Shown one piece after another: positions 1 through 7,661 of a DNA stretch of 64,000 bases. Under the pieces are notes generated by a model. It saw only the letters and a list, made by a program, of their open reading frames with translations. It had not been told where the DNA came from and searched no databases. This stretch comes from Allobosea sp. BK604 (GTDB lineage Bacteria; Pseudomonadota; Alphaproteobacteria; Rhizobiales; Beijerinckiaceae): contig NZ_SLZF01000002.1 of the NCBI RefSeq assembly GCF_004341515.1, positions 496,001 to 560,000 on the forward strand, in the 5' to 3' direction. A program made the translations under genes and the position numbers. Position 1 is the stretch's first letter. Each line of letters starts with the position of its first letter.

Positions 1-1
1 G

Positions 2-619
2 GCGATGGGATCGCCCGTTCTGGTCTTCGCCGAGACCTCGAACGCCATCCATGGTGACCGGACGAAGCCGCTGTCGCAGCGGCCGCTGATGCAGGCCGGT
101 GACTGGGCCGAGTTCGGGCGGCGCATCACCGAAGTGGCCGAGCGGACGCTCGCCGAGGGCGTGCGGCTGGTCTACCACCACCATATGGGCACGATCGTCG
201 AGAGCGAGGCCGATATCGACGCCTTCATGGCGGCGACGGGCGAGCCGGCGCATCTTCTGCTCGATACCGGCCATGCCACCTGGGGCGGGGCCGATCCGGC
301 TGCCTTGGCGCGGCGCTATCGTGCCCGGATCAGCCATGTCCATGCCAAGGATGTGCGCCGCCCGGTGATGGAGCAGGCGCGCCGCGAGGGCTGGAGCTTC
401 CTCGACGCCGTGCTCGGCCAGGGCGCGGAGCTCGGCGTCTACACAGTGCCGGGCGACGGCATGGTCGATTATCCCGCCGTCTTCCGCGAGCTGCCCGGCT
501 ATTCCGGCTGGGTCGTCGTCGAGGCCGAGCAGGATCCGGAGAAGGCGCATCCGCTGACATACGCAAAGAAGGGCGTCGCCCATCTCAAGCAGAGCCTGAA
601 GGAGGCGGGGCTCGCCTGA
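2..619 (+). CDS. iolE: IolE-like myo-inosose-2 dehydratase, C-terminal part (cut by window edge)
   Basis: The frame is open to the left edge, so this is the last ~205 residues of a protein that usually has about 300. It has the xylose-isomerase-like TIM-barrel signature of IolE, which dehydrates scyllo-inosose in cytoplasmic inositol catabolism. Visible likely metal and active-site segments are LVYHHHMGT, LLLDTGHATW, SHVHAKDVR and VVVEAEQDP, which supply the expected His, Asp and Glu residues. The iolB gene begins 13 bases after its stop, which supports the assignment over other sugar-phosphate isomerase/epimerase family members. The true start lies outside the window. Confidence 0.85.
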   Translation, partial: AMGSPVLVFAETSNAIHGDRTKPLSQRPLMQAGDWAEFGRRITEVAERTLAEGVRLVYHHHMGTIVESEADIDAFMAATGEPAHLLLDTGHATWGGADPAALARRYRARISHVHAKDVRRPVMEQARREGWSFLDAVLGQGAELGVYTVPGDGMVDYPAVFRELPGYSGWVVVEAEQDPEKAHPLTYAKKGVAHLKQSLKEAGLA

Positions 620-632
620 ACCCCGAACCACC

Positions 633-1436
633 ATGTCCAAGCTTCTGGTCAAGCCGAGCGCTCCCGATACGCAGGGGCGCATTCACAATGTCACGCCCGC
701 CAATGCCGGCTGGAGCCATGTCGGCTTCGCCCTTCATCGGCTCGCCGACGGGCAGAGCCTCGCCCGCGAGACCGAGGATCGCGAGCATTGCCTTGTCCTG
801 CTCTCAGGCAAGGTTTCGGCCATGTCGGGCGGCGAGGATTTCGGCACGATCGGCGGGCGCGCCTCGCCCTTCGAGCCCGATCCCTGGTCGCTCTACGTGC
901 CGGCTGGCTCGCAATGGTCGATCACGGCCAAGGGTCCGTGCGAGGTTGCGATCTGCTCGGCCCCCGGCACCGCCGGTTCGCGACCGGCGCGCGTGATCGC
1001 GCCGCAGGATGTCGGCAGCCTGACGCGCGGACAGGGCAGCAATACCCGCCATGTCCGCAACATCCTGCCGGAGACCGAGCCGGCGGACGGGCTGTTGGTG
1101 GTCGAGGTCGTCACGCCGGCCGGCTGCTGGTCGAGCTACCCGCCGCACAAGCATGACGAGGACCGGCTGCCGGCGGAGTCGCAGCTCGAAGAGACCTATT
1201 ATCACCGCCTGCACCCGCCGCAGGGCTTCGGCTTCCAGCGCGTCTATACCGATGACGGCTCGCTGGACGAGACCTTCGCCTTCAAGGACGGCGATGTCGT
1301 GCTCGTGCCCAGGGGTTATCACCCGGTCGGCGCGCCGCATGGCTATGACCTGTACTATCTCAACGTCATGGCGGGGCCGAAGCGCGTCTGGAAATTCCAT
1401 AACGACCCCGCACATGAGTGGATGCTGGGCGCTTGA
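633..1436 (+). CDS. iolB: 5-deoxy-glucuronate isomerase
   Basis: This 267-residue protein has the usual IolB length. IolB converts 5-deoxy-D-glucuronate to 2-deoxy-5-keto-gluconate in cytoplasmic inositol degradation. The C-terminal half carries the cupin metal-site region: SYPPHKHDED, then LEETYYHRL, and later VPRGYHPVGAPHGY, matching IolB conservation. It directly follows iolE, so an iol operon continues from the left. The ribosome-binding site is weak. Its last 19 bases overlap the start chosen for the downstream Nudix gene, which suggests co-translation, although the Nudix protein has no known step in inositol catabolism. Confidence 0.92.
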   Translation: MSKLLVKPSAPDTQGRIHNVTPANAGWSHVGFALHRLADGQSLARETEDREHCLVLLSGKVSAMSGGEDFGTIGGRASPFEPDPWSLYVPAGSQWSITAKGPCEVAICSAPGTAGSRPARVIAPQDVGSLTRGQGSNTRHVRNILPETEPADGLLVVEVVTPAGCWSSYPPHKHDEDRLPAESQLEETYYHRLHPPQGFGFQRVYTDDGSLDETFAFKDGDVVLVPRGYHPVGAPHGYDLYYLNVMAGPKRVWKFHNDPAHEWMLGA

Positions 1437-2017
1437 CCCTTCCGTCGAGCCAGCCTGCGCCTGAGGACGACGCCACCGGGGACGACATCACCACGGTCTC
1501 GAGCCGGGTCGCCTACGAGAACCGCTGGATGCGCGTTCGCGAAGACGAAACCCGCCTGCGCGATGGCACGGCCGGCCTCTACGGCTTTGTCGAGAAGGCG
1601 GATTTCGTCATCATCGCGCCGATCGACCGCGGCCTCGTCCATCTCGTCCAGCAGTTCCGCTATCCCATCCGCTCGCGGCAATGGGAGTTTCCGCAGGGAA
1701 GCTGGGAAGCCTCTCCGGATATCGATCCCGTGGAGGTGGCGCGGGGCGAACTGGCGGAGGAGACCGGGCTTCGCGCCGGGCGCATCGAGGAGGCGGGCCG
1801 CCTCTACCCGCTCTATGGGACGGTGACGCAGAGCTTCCGCATCTTCCTCGCCTCCGAGCTTTCACCCGGCGAGGCCAGGCTCGAGCATTCCGAGCAGGAT
1901 CTCGTCTCGGCATCGGTGCCATTGGCCGAGTTCGAGCGCATGATCGTGGAGGGCTCGATCAGGGACGCCGGCACCGTCGCCGCCTTCGGGCTCCTGCGCC
2001 TCAAGGGACTGGTCTGA
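1418..2017 (+). CDS. Nudix hydrolase, ADP-ribose pyrophosphatase-like
   Basis: A 199-residue cytoplasmic protein with the Nudix box near residues 93-117, ending in RGELAEETGL. The Glu cluster that binds divalent metal is present, and the Arg sits one position earlier than in the classical REUxEE pattern, as is common in the ADP-ribose pyrophosphatase branch. Likely substrates are ADP-ribose or related nucleoside diphosphate sugars. The ATG lies inside the end of iolB, overlapping by 19 bases. The first ~30 residues look weakly conserved, so a later start is possible. It may be transcribed with iolB, but a metabolic link is not evident. Confidence 0.85.
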   Translation: MDAGRLTLPSSQPAPEDDATGDDITTVSSRVAYENRWMRVREDETRLRDGTAGLYGFVEKADFVIIAPIDRGLVHLVQQFRYPIRSRQWEFPQGSWEASPDIDPVEVARGELAEETGLRAGRIEEAGRLYPLYGTVTQSFRIFLASELSPGEARLEHSEQDLVSASVPLAEFERMIVEGSIRDAGTVAAFGLLRLKGLV

Positions 2018-2029
2018 CGCCGATCCCCA

Positions 2030-2545
2030 TCAGAGCCGCTTCAGCGGAGCCGTCGCCAGGATCGACCAGTCGGCAATCGGGACGTCCTGGCCCGACCTGA
2101 CCACGCAGATCCTGTCGAAGCCGATCGCGCGGCCCGCGAGCCGCTGCCCGAACTCCGCGGCGGCAGGCGCCTTCACATCCGCTTCCAAATTTCCATAGAG
2201 CAGCGACACATGCGGCATGAACGGATCGGCCGCGTGCGGGTCGAGGCCGCGCTTCAGCGTCGCCAGCGGGGCTGAGACCGCGAAACGCGCATAGAAGGCC
2301 CGGAAAAAGGCTTCGGTGGTCTCGATCGCGCTGATCGGCTCGGCGAAGGCGGGCACTTGGCTCGCTGCCGCCGCGATATCCTCGGCGAGTTTATTAGCCG
2401 GGACATCCGTATCGCCCCTGAGCGTCAGATGGGGCGTGAAAACCGGCGTGCCGAAGCGTCCCGCGAGCTCCCTGACCAGCGACGAAAGGAAGGCTTCGTC
2501 GTCGTTTTTTGGCATCAGCCAGATAGATCTCACGTCGGTCGGCAT
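2030..2545 (-). CDS. 2H-family cyclic phosphodiesterase / RNA-ligase-like protein
   Basis: This 171-residue protein has the two His-containing motifs of the 2H phosphoesterase superfamily, TPHLTL and MPHVSLLYG, about 90 residues apart. That matches cyclic phosphodiesterases and the LigT/2'-5' RNA ligase-like group, which open 2',3'- or 1'',2''-cyclic phosphates. The order and the YG after the second motif favour the CPDase-like branch. I chose the ATG at 2545; the frame extends seven codons to a TTG, which is less likely. It is convergent with the Nudix gene and divergent from the ABC operon. Combined with an ADP-ribose-type Nudix enzyme, a role in nucleotide or ADP-ribose phosphate salvage is possible but unproven. 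Confidence 0.75.
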   Translation of the reverse strand: MPTDVRSIWLMPKNDDEAFLSSLVRELAGRFGTPVFTPHLTLRGDTDVPANKLAEDIAAAASQVPAFAEPISAIETTEAFFRAFYARFAVSAPLATLKRGLDPHAADPFMPHVSLLYGNLEADVKAPAAAEFGQRLAGRAIGFDRICVVRSGQDVPIADWSILATAPLKRL

Positions 2546-2664
2546 GGCTTCACAAATCTGTTGCAAGAGCGCGCTACGGGTCGTTATGTTTATTCCAAGC
2601 CGGTCACGGAATGGAAGAACAATTCCATTCTGGAAAAATTAGAGCGGCATGGAGGGGACGGATC

Positions 2665-3777
2665 GTGCAGGCGGAAACGCAAGGCGTGTCATGCGTCGGC
2701 GCGGCCATCCAGGTGCGCGACCTGCACGTTTCCTATGGCGGCACGCCGGTCCTGCACGGGGTCAGCCTCGACTTCGCTCCCGGCACCTTCACCGCTCTGC
2801 TGGGCTCCTCCGGCTGCGGCAAGACCACCCTGCTGCGTTCGCTTTGCGGCTTCGTGCCGGTGAGCTCCGGCTCGATCGTGGTCGGAGACCGCGATGTCGC
2901 GCCGCTGCCGCCTGAGAAGCGCGGCATGGCGATGGTGTTCCAGTCCTATGCGCTCTGGCCGCACATGACCGTGCTGCAGAATATGGGCTACGGGCTGAAG
3001 CTGCGCGGCATCTCCAGGGCCGAGATCTCGGCGAAAGTAGCGTCCCTGCTCGCGATGCTCGGCCTCAGCGGCTACGAGGAGCGCAAGGTCACCGCGCTCT
3101 CGGGCGGGCAGCGCCAGCGCGTCGCGCTCGGCCGGGCCTTGGCAGTCGATCCCGGCATCCTGCTGCTCGACGAGCCGCTGTCCAATCTCGACGCCAAGAT
3201 CCGCATGGTGATGCGCCACGAGATCCGCGCCATCCAGCAGCGGCTCGGCGTCACCGCCATCCACGTCACGCATGATCGCGAGGAGGCCATGACCATGGCC
3301 GACCGACTCGTCATCATGCAGGCGGGGCGGATCGCCCAGGTCGGCACGCCGGAGGAGGTCTATGACCGGCCGGCGAGCGCCTTCGTCGCCAATTTCATGG
3401 GCGCCGAGAATGTGCTGCCTGTTCAGGTCACCCGCACGGGCGGTGGGACCGCGGTTCGCGCCGGCACGGCTGTCGCCCAGCTGTCCGACGATGCCGCTTC
3501 GGCGCTGCCGGCAGGCGAGGCCGTGGCCTATTTCCGTGACGATGTCGCCAGCCTCGACGCGCCCGACGCGGCGCCGCAGGGCGACCTCCTCGTGCCCGGG
3601 CGCATCGCCGCCCGCAGCTATCCCGGCGGCCTCTACCGCTATCGCATCGAAGCCGCCGGCCGGCAGATCACCGTCGACGATGCCGCTCGCCACGAACCGG
3701 GCGCGGCGGTCGGCCTGCGCATCCCGGTGCAACGCCTTCACCTCTTCCCGGCGGCCGAGGCCGCCATTGCTGCCTGA
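2665..3777 (+). CDS. ABC transporter ATP-binding protein (polyamine/iron-type importer)
   Basis: A 370-residue cytoplasmic ATPase of the PotA/FbpC/AfuC type. It shows Walker A GSSGCGKTT, signature LSGGQRQRVALGRAL, Walker B ILLLDEPLSNLDAK and the H-loop HVTHDREEA, followed by a C-terminal TOBE-like region. The start is GTG at 2665, preceded by a strong GGAGGGGA at 2651-2658; an upstream in-frame ATG at 2611 lacks such a site. Fifteen bases downstream is the binding-protein gene, then two permeases, giving a complete importer operon. The substrate cannot be read from sequence; polyamine, ferric iron or phosphonate-like compounds are family possibilities. Confidence 0.92.
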   Translation: MQAETQGVSCVGAAIQVRDLHVSYGGTPVLHGVSLDFAPGTFTALLGSSGCGKTTLLRSLCGFVPVSSGSIVVGDRDVAPLPPEKRGMAMVFQSYALWPHMTVLQNMGYGLKLRGISRAEISAKVASLLAMLGLSGYEERKVTALSGGQRQRVALGRALAVDPGILLLDEPLSNLDAKIRMVMRHEIRAIQQRLGVTAIHVTHDREEAMTMADRLVIMQAGRIAQVGTPEEVYDRPASAFVANFMGAENVLPVQVTRTGGGTAVRAGTAVAQLSDDAASALPAGEAVAYFRDDVASLDAPDAAPQGDLLVPGRIAARSYPGGLYRYRIEAAGRQITVDDAARHEPGAAVGLRIPVQRLHLFPAAEAAIAA

Positions 3778-3792
3778 CAAGGAGCCAGACCC

Positions 3793-4923
3793 ATGCGCAT
3801 TCTCTCCATTGCCTGTTCTCTCGCTGCCTTGATCGCAGCATCGCCGCTCGCGGCGCAGACCCTGAACGTCGCCACCGCCGGCGACCAGAACATGGTCGAC
3901 TACGTCAAGGACTATCTCGGCCCGATGTTCGAGAAGTCGCATCCCGGCGTGAAGGTCGTCTCGGTCGGCACCGGCCCCGGCGATGCCGGCTCGCAGAAGA
4001 TCTACGAGAAGCTCGACGCCCAGAAGGCCGGCAACGCAACCGATTTCGACGTCGTCGTCATCCACCAGAAGGCCGCCGGCACGATGGTGAAGGAAGGCCT
4101 CCTCGCCAAGTACACCGACAAGGTCGAGACCGCGAAGATGGTCTCCAGCGAAGCAGCCAAGAACTCGCTCGGCTCGGACGTCTCGGGCTTCGTCATCCCG
4201 ATGTTCCAGTCGCAGACCGCGCTCGCCTACAATGCCGACCTGCTGAAGACGCCGCCGAACACCTTCGCCGAGCTGAAGGACTGGGTCGCGAAGAACCCGA
4301 AGCAGTTCGGCTATAACGGCATCAAGGGCGGCATGTCCGGCGTCGCCTTCGTCACCGGCTGGGTCTATGCCTTCGGCGGCGATGCCGACAAGCTGATCAA
4401 GGGCCCCTATGATCCGGCCGTGAAGGCTGGCTGGGACAAGGCTCTCGGCGAGCTCAAGGACTTCAACAAGAACGTCGTGATCACCCCCGGCAATGCCGGC
4501 ACGCTCGACATGCTCAACCGCGGCGAGATCGCCATGGGCCCGGTCTGGGTCGACATGTTCTACTCCTGGCAGGCCGACGGCAAGCTGCCGCCGAACATGA
4601 AGCTCAAGCTCGCCGCGCCCGGCATGCCCGGGCAGCCGATGTACTACGCCGTGCCGGACAAGACCGCGAACCGCAAGCTCGCCGAGGAGTTCATCGCGCT
4701 CGCCACCAGCCCGCAGGTCCAGGCCGACGGCATCGTCAAGAAGTTCAACTGGTATCCGGGCATCGACGCCAAGAACCTCGAAGGCAAGCTCGACCAGGCC
4801 GCCTGGAACAAGCTCTTCACCGACATCACCCCGGCCGACCTCTCCGCGAAGGCGAAGTCGTTCCCGATCGCGCCCTATTTCAACGACATCCTCGAGAGCT
4901 ACGAGAAGAAGGTCGCGAACTGA
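3793..4923 (+). CDS. Periplasmic substrate-binding protein of ABC importer (type 2 fold)
   Basis: A 376-residue exported protein. A Sec signal peptide of about 21 residues ends at LAAQ, and the mature part begins TLNVATAGDQNMVDYV. It looks like the family 1 extracellular solute-binding proteins paired with PotA/FbpC-type ATPases. A good ribosome-binding site (AAGGAG) lies about 10 bases before the ATG. It sits second in the operon, between the ATPase and the permeases, and is followed by two strong hairpins that may raise its expression above the membrane genes. It has no Cys lipobox, so it is probably soluble in the periplasm. The ligand is unknown. Confidence 0.9.
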   Translation: MRILSIACSLAALIAASPLAAQTLNVATAGDQNMVDYVKDYLGPMFEKSHPGVKVVSVGTGPGDAGSQKIYEKLDAQKAGNATDFDVVVIHQKAAGTMVKEGLLAKYTDKVETAKMVSSEAAKNSLGSDVSGFVIPMFQSQTALAYNADLLKTPPNTFAELKDWVAKNPKQFGYNGIKGGMSGVAFVTGWVYAFGGDADKLIKGPYDPAVKAGWDKALGELKDFNKNVVITPGNAGTLDMLNRGEIAMGPVWVDMFYSWQADGKLPPNMKLKLAAPGMPGQPMYYAVPDKTANRKLAEEFIALATSPQVQADGIVKKFNWYPGIDAKNLEGKLDQAAWNKLFTDITPADLSAKAKSFPIAPYFNDILESYEKKVAN

Positions 4924-4933
4924 GGCCCGCCCT

Positions 4934-4957
4934 GCGGGATGGCGCTCGCCATCCCGC
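4934..4957. repeat. Short perfect palindrome after binding-protein gene
   Basis: Arms of 10 bp (GCGGGATGGC and GCCATCCCGC) flank a 4-base loop. It starts 11 bases after the binding-protein stop and is not followed by a T-run. In the transcript it should form a stable hairpin that could protect the upstream mRNA. Confidence 0.7.
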
Positions 4958-4976
4958 TCAAGGCTGAGTGAATCAT

Positions 4977-5013
4977 CGGGACCCATGCCTGACCGGTTCA
5001 GGCATGGGTCCCG
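4977..5013. repeat. 16-bp perfect inverted repeat, REP-like hairpin
   Basis: Left arm 4977-4992 (CGGGACCCATGCCTGA) and right arm 4998-5013 are exact reverse complements around a 5-base loop. It lies between binding protein and permeases. The following bases to about 5060 (CCCCGATCTGCCGGGG and neighbours) also look like a mobile intergenic palindromic unit, as seen in many Hyphomicrobiales. It could terminate or attenuate transcription, or stabilise the upstream mRNA. Confidence 0.75.
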
Positions 5014-5077
5014 CATCGTCGTCGCTGCCCCGATCTGCCGGGGAATGACGCCCGACCATGCCGAGAAGCGCCCGAAC

Positions 5078-5914
5078 ATGAGCCTCTCCCAACGCCAGCT
5101 CGCTCTGCTGCTGATCGCGCCCGGCCTCGCGCTCGTCGGAGCGCTGTTCCTCTACCCGCTGTGCTTCTCGCTCATCTCTGCCTTTACCGGCCCCGGTGGC
5201 GGCTTCTCGTTGCAGGCCTTCGCCAAGGCCTATGAGCTCTATTCCGGGGACATTCTCTTCACGATCCTCATCGTCGTGACCTCCTGCGCGCTGACCGCGC
5301 TGGCGGCGATCGCCATCGCCGGCACGCTGACGCTCGGCGAAAGCCGCTGGGTGGTGGGGACCCTGAAGGCGCTCTATCGCTGGCCGCTGTTCATCCCCTT
5401 CATCGTCGCGGCGCAATGCATGCGCACTTTCCTCGCCAAGAACGGGCTGATGAACAACACCTTCGTCTCGATGGGCCTGATGGAGCCGCTGCAGGCGATG
5501 AGCTTTCTCGACTGGCGCGGGATCATCATCACCTTCGTCTGGAAGCAGACCCCGTTCGTCGCGCTGCTGCTCGCCGGCGCGCTCGCCTCGATCGACCGGG
5601 CGACGCTGGAGGCGGGGCGCAATCTCGGCGCTTCGCGCCTGCGCGTGCTGATCGAGCTGGCGCTGCCACAGGTGATGCCGACGCTGCTCGTCGCACTCGT
5701 CCTCTCCTTCGTGACGATGCTCTCGGTGCTCTCGGTGCCGATGATGGTGGCCGGCTCGCAGCCGACCATGCTGACCGTCGACATGGCCTTCCGGATCAAT
5801 GCCTATGGCGACTACGCCACAGCGAACGCGCTCGGCGTCATCACCTATCTGATCAGCGCTGGCGCCGCGATCATCTATCTCAGGCACGGCATGGCCAAGG
5901 AGAACGCGCCGTGA
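5078..5914 (+). CDS. ABC transporter permease, first subunit
   Basis: About 278 residues with six predicted membrane segments, beginning with a hydrophobic helix near residues 8-29. The EAA-type cytoplasmic loop is visible as LEAGRNLGASRLRVLIELALPQ, cut here in two: LEAGRNLGAS and RLRVLIELALPQ. It is the inner-membrane partner of the upstream ATPase and binding protein. I chose the ATG at 5078; an in-frame ATG at 5045 lies next to the repeat. Its stop overlaps the next permease's GTG (GTGA), so the two permeases are translationally coupled. Confidence 0.88.
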   Translation: MSLSQRQLALLLIAPGLALVGALFLYPLCFSLISAFTGPGGGFSLQAFAKAYELYSGDILFTILIVVTSCALTALAAIAIAGTLTLGESRWVVGTLKALYRWPLFIPFIVAAQCMRTFLAKNGLMNNTFVSMGLMEPLQAMSFLDWRGIIITFVWKQTPFVALLLAGALASIDRATLEAGRNLGASRLRVLIELALPQVMPTLLVALVLSFVTMLSVLSVPMMVAGSQPTMLTVDMAFRINAYGDYATANALGVITYLISAGAAIIYLRHGMAKENAP

Positions 5915-6726
5915 GCCATGTCGTCTCCTGGCTACGCGCCGCGCTGGCGGGCCTGCTTCTCGCGGGTTTCGCCTTCGTGCTGATCGGCCCGCTCGCCAAT
6001 CTGGCGCTGTGGTCGGTGGCCGAGCGCTGGTACACGCCCTACAAGCTGCCGGTCACCTACGGCACGCGCTACTGGGAGCAGGTCTTCCGGCCGACGGGCG
6101 ACGCCATGGCCTCGCTCGGGACCTCGGTCTGGATCGCGGTGCTGACCGTCGTCGTCGCGCTCGCGCTCTCGGTGCCGGCCGGCTACGCGCTGGCGCGGCT
6201 GAAGCTGCCGATGCGCGCCCTGTTCATGATCGTGTTCCTGCTGCCGCAGGCTTTCCCGTCGGTCGCGATCTACATCAACGTCGCCCGGATCTTCTACAAT
6301 CTCGGCATCAACGGCACTGTGCTCGGCGTCGTGCTGGTCCATGCCGCCCACGGTCTGGTCTATTCGGTCTGGATCGCGGCCGCGGCCTTCGCGGCCGTCG
6401 ACAAGGATCTCGAGCTGGCCGCCCGCAATATCGGCGCCTCCGGCCTGCGCACCTTCTTCACGGTGACGTTGCCGCTCGCAGCTCCGGGCATCATCGCGAG
6501 CGGCATCTTCGTCTTCCTGGAATCGCTCGACGAGTTCACCGGCACATTCTTCGTCGGCGTGCCGCAGGTCACGACCTTGCCGCTGCTGCTCTACAATGCG
6601 GCGCAGGGCGGCAACTACCAGGTCGCCTCGATCACGGCGCTGATCCTGCTCGTGCCCTCCGTGCTGTTCATGCTGTTCATCGAGCGCTTCCTGCGCGCCG
6701 ACGTCCTGGCCAAAGTCGGGGCGTGA
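5911..6726 (+). CDS. ABC transporter permease, second subunit
   Basis: A 271-residue membrane protein with about six transmembrane helices and the EAA loop motif LAARNIGASGLRTFFTVTLP. The GTG start overlaps the previous stop by four bases (GTGA), which fixes the start even though the same frame stays open far upstream inside the first permease. It forms the heterodimeric translocation channel with that protein. It is the last gene of the operon. The next gene is convergent, with a 63-base gap and no obvious terminator. Confidence 0.9.
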   Translation: MSHVVSWLRAALAGLLLAGFAFVLIGPLANLALWSVAERWYTPYKLPVTYGTRYWEQVFRPTGDAMASLGTSVWIAVLTVVVALALSVPAGYALARLKLPMRALFMIVFLLPQAFPSVAIYINVARIFYNLGINGTVLGVVLVHAAHGLVYSVWIAAAAFAAVDKDLELAARNIGASGLRTFFTVTLPLAAPGIIASGIFVFLESLDEFTGTFFVGVPQVTTLPLLLYNAAQGGNYQVASITALILLVPSVLFMLFIERFLRADVLAKVGA

Positions 6727-6789
6727 TGCCGCACTCCCGCAAAGCGCGCGTTGGTCAAGGCGCAGGACTGGCCCGCGAAAACGACGGCT

Positions 6790-7182
6790 TCAATAGTAAT
6801 ATCGTGGTCCGTAGAAGCGCGGACCATAATAGCCACGATAGCCAGCGTAATAGCGCGGTGCGTAGTAAACCGGCCGCGCATAGTAGCGCGGAGCGTAATA
6901 AACCCGCGGCCGGTAATAGCCATAGGCATAAGCCGGATAGCCATACCCATAGGCCGGATAGCCATACCCATAATAGCCATAGGCGGGAGCCGTTGCCGCA
7001 GCGGTGATCAAGCCGCCCAGCAGGGCTCCGCCGACGAGCCCGGCCGCAACGGCTCCGCCGCCATAGCCATAATAGCCGCCGCGGTATCCCCAACCGCCAC
7101 CACGCCAATATTGCGCGTTGGCCGCACCGATACCGCCGGTCATGATCAGAGCGGCGGTGGCCATGGTTGCGAGTTTCCTCAT
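6790..7182 (-). CDS. Small secreted Tyr/Gly-rich protein with glycine-zipper segment
   Basis: A 130-residue protein. The signal peptide ends near GAANA/QYW (residue ~23). It is followed by a Gly/Tyr-rich stretch, a glycine-zipper-like helix (GLVGGALLGG) and a C-terminal half made almost only of Tyr, Pro, Ala, Gly and Arg in short YGYP and YYAPRYY repeats. I chose the ATG at 7182 because GGAGGT precedes it closely; an upstream in-frame ATG lacks this. Similar low-complexity secreted proteins are common in rhizobia, and their function is not known. A surface or envelope-associated role is inference. It appears monocistronic. Confidence 0.8.
   Translation of the reverse strand: MRKLATMATAALIMTGGIGAANAQYWRGGGWGYRGGYYGYGGGAVAAGLVGGALLGGLITAAATAPAYGYYGYGYPAYGYGYPAYAYGYYRPRVYYAPRYYARPVYYAPRYYAGYRGYYGPRFYGPRYYY
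6932..6973. repeat. 21-bp tandem repeat inside the Tyr-rich protein gene
   Basis: Two adjacent 21-base units (6932-6952 and 6953-6973) differ at one position and encode a seven-residue AYGYGYP-type repeat. Fragments of the unit continue on both sides. The repeat is in frame, so copy-number change would lengthen or shorten the protein without a frameshift. Confidence 0.75.
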
Positions 7183-7413
7183 GACAACCTCCACCAATTG
7201 CTGTGACGCTGCAGGACAAGGCCAGTTCCGAAGCACGATCATTCGCGTGCCGGCCTATGCAGGTCCGCTTCCGGCATCCGCGAGCGAAGCGCTGCCTTTG
7301 GCCGGCTCTCCAACGCCAACCGTCTTCCTCGGCAGGAATTTACACCCCATCGCGATCTGGCGCCACGTCTACCCACGCGGAGAAGCGGCCTGCGACATCG
7401 GGCTCCGCGTGTT
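7183..7413. other. Intergenic stretch, no gene seen
   Basis: It lies between two minus-strand genes and presumably holds the promoter of the Tyr-rich secreted protein, whose ribosome-binding site is at its left end. No clear hairpin, repeat or coding signal was found. Confidence 0.5.
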
Positions 7414-7599
7414 TCAGCCCGCGTCGCCCCGCTTTTTCAGGAGCTCGTTGAGCCGGTCCTGCTTATCGTTGATCAGAGCGGCCAGGCGCTCCTCCTGTCC
7501 GGCGCCTGATGCGGCTGCAGCCTGTTCGGTCAGGTCGGAAATTTCCCTGCGCAAGAGCGCAATCTGATCGTCCAGCGCTTCGTGGTTGCCACTGGCCAT
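7414..7599 (-). CDS. Small coiled-coil hypothetical protein (61 residues)
   Basis: A 61-residue charged protein, MASGNHEALDDQIALL at its start, with leucines and isoleucines spaced in heptads (DQIALLRREISDLTEQ, then LINDKQDRLNELLKKR). It is probably a two-helix coiled coil. The ATG at 7599 has GGAGGAG about 7 bases upstream; an upstream in-frame ATG at 7614 is possible. It has no signal peptide, so it is cytoplasmic. I do not recognise a family. It lies downstream of the CoA transferase gene on the same strand with a 62-base gap, which may or may not make it part of that unit. Confidence 0.65.
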   Translation of the reverse strand: MASGNHEALDDQIALLRREISDLTEQAAAASGAGQEERLAALINDKQDRLNELLKKRGDAG

Positions 7600-7661
7600 G
7601 ACCGGCTCCTCCATCCTTCGTTGCGTGGATGTCGCCTTCTGCGTTTCGCACCAGATTGAGC

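Noticed and set aside
2689..5079. Very long open frame (796 codons) on the minus strand across the ABC operon
   Set aside because: It runs antisense to three well-supported genes, is extremely rich in Arg, Asp and Gly, and has no family motif; such frames are common opposite GC-rich genes.
6932..6973. CRISPR-like array
   Set aside because: Two 21-bp in-frame units without spacers inside a coding gene; a simple tandem coding repeat.
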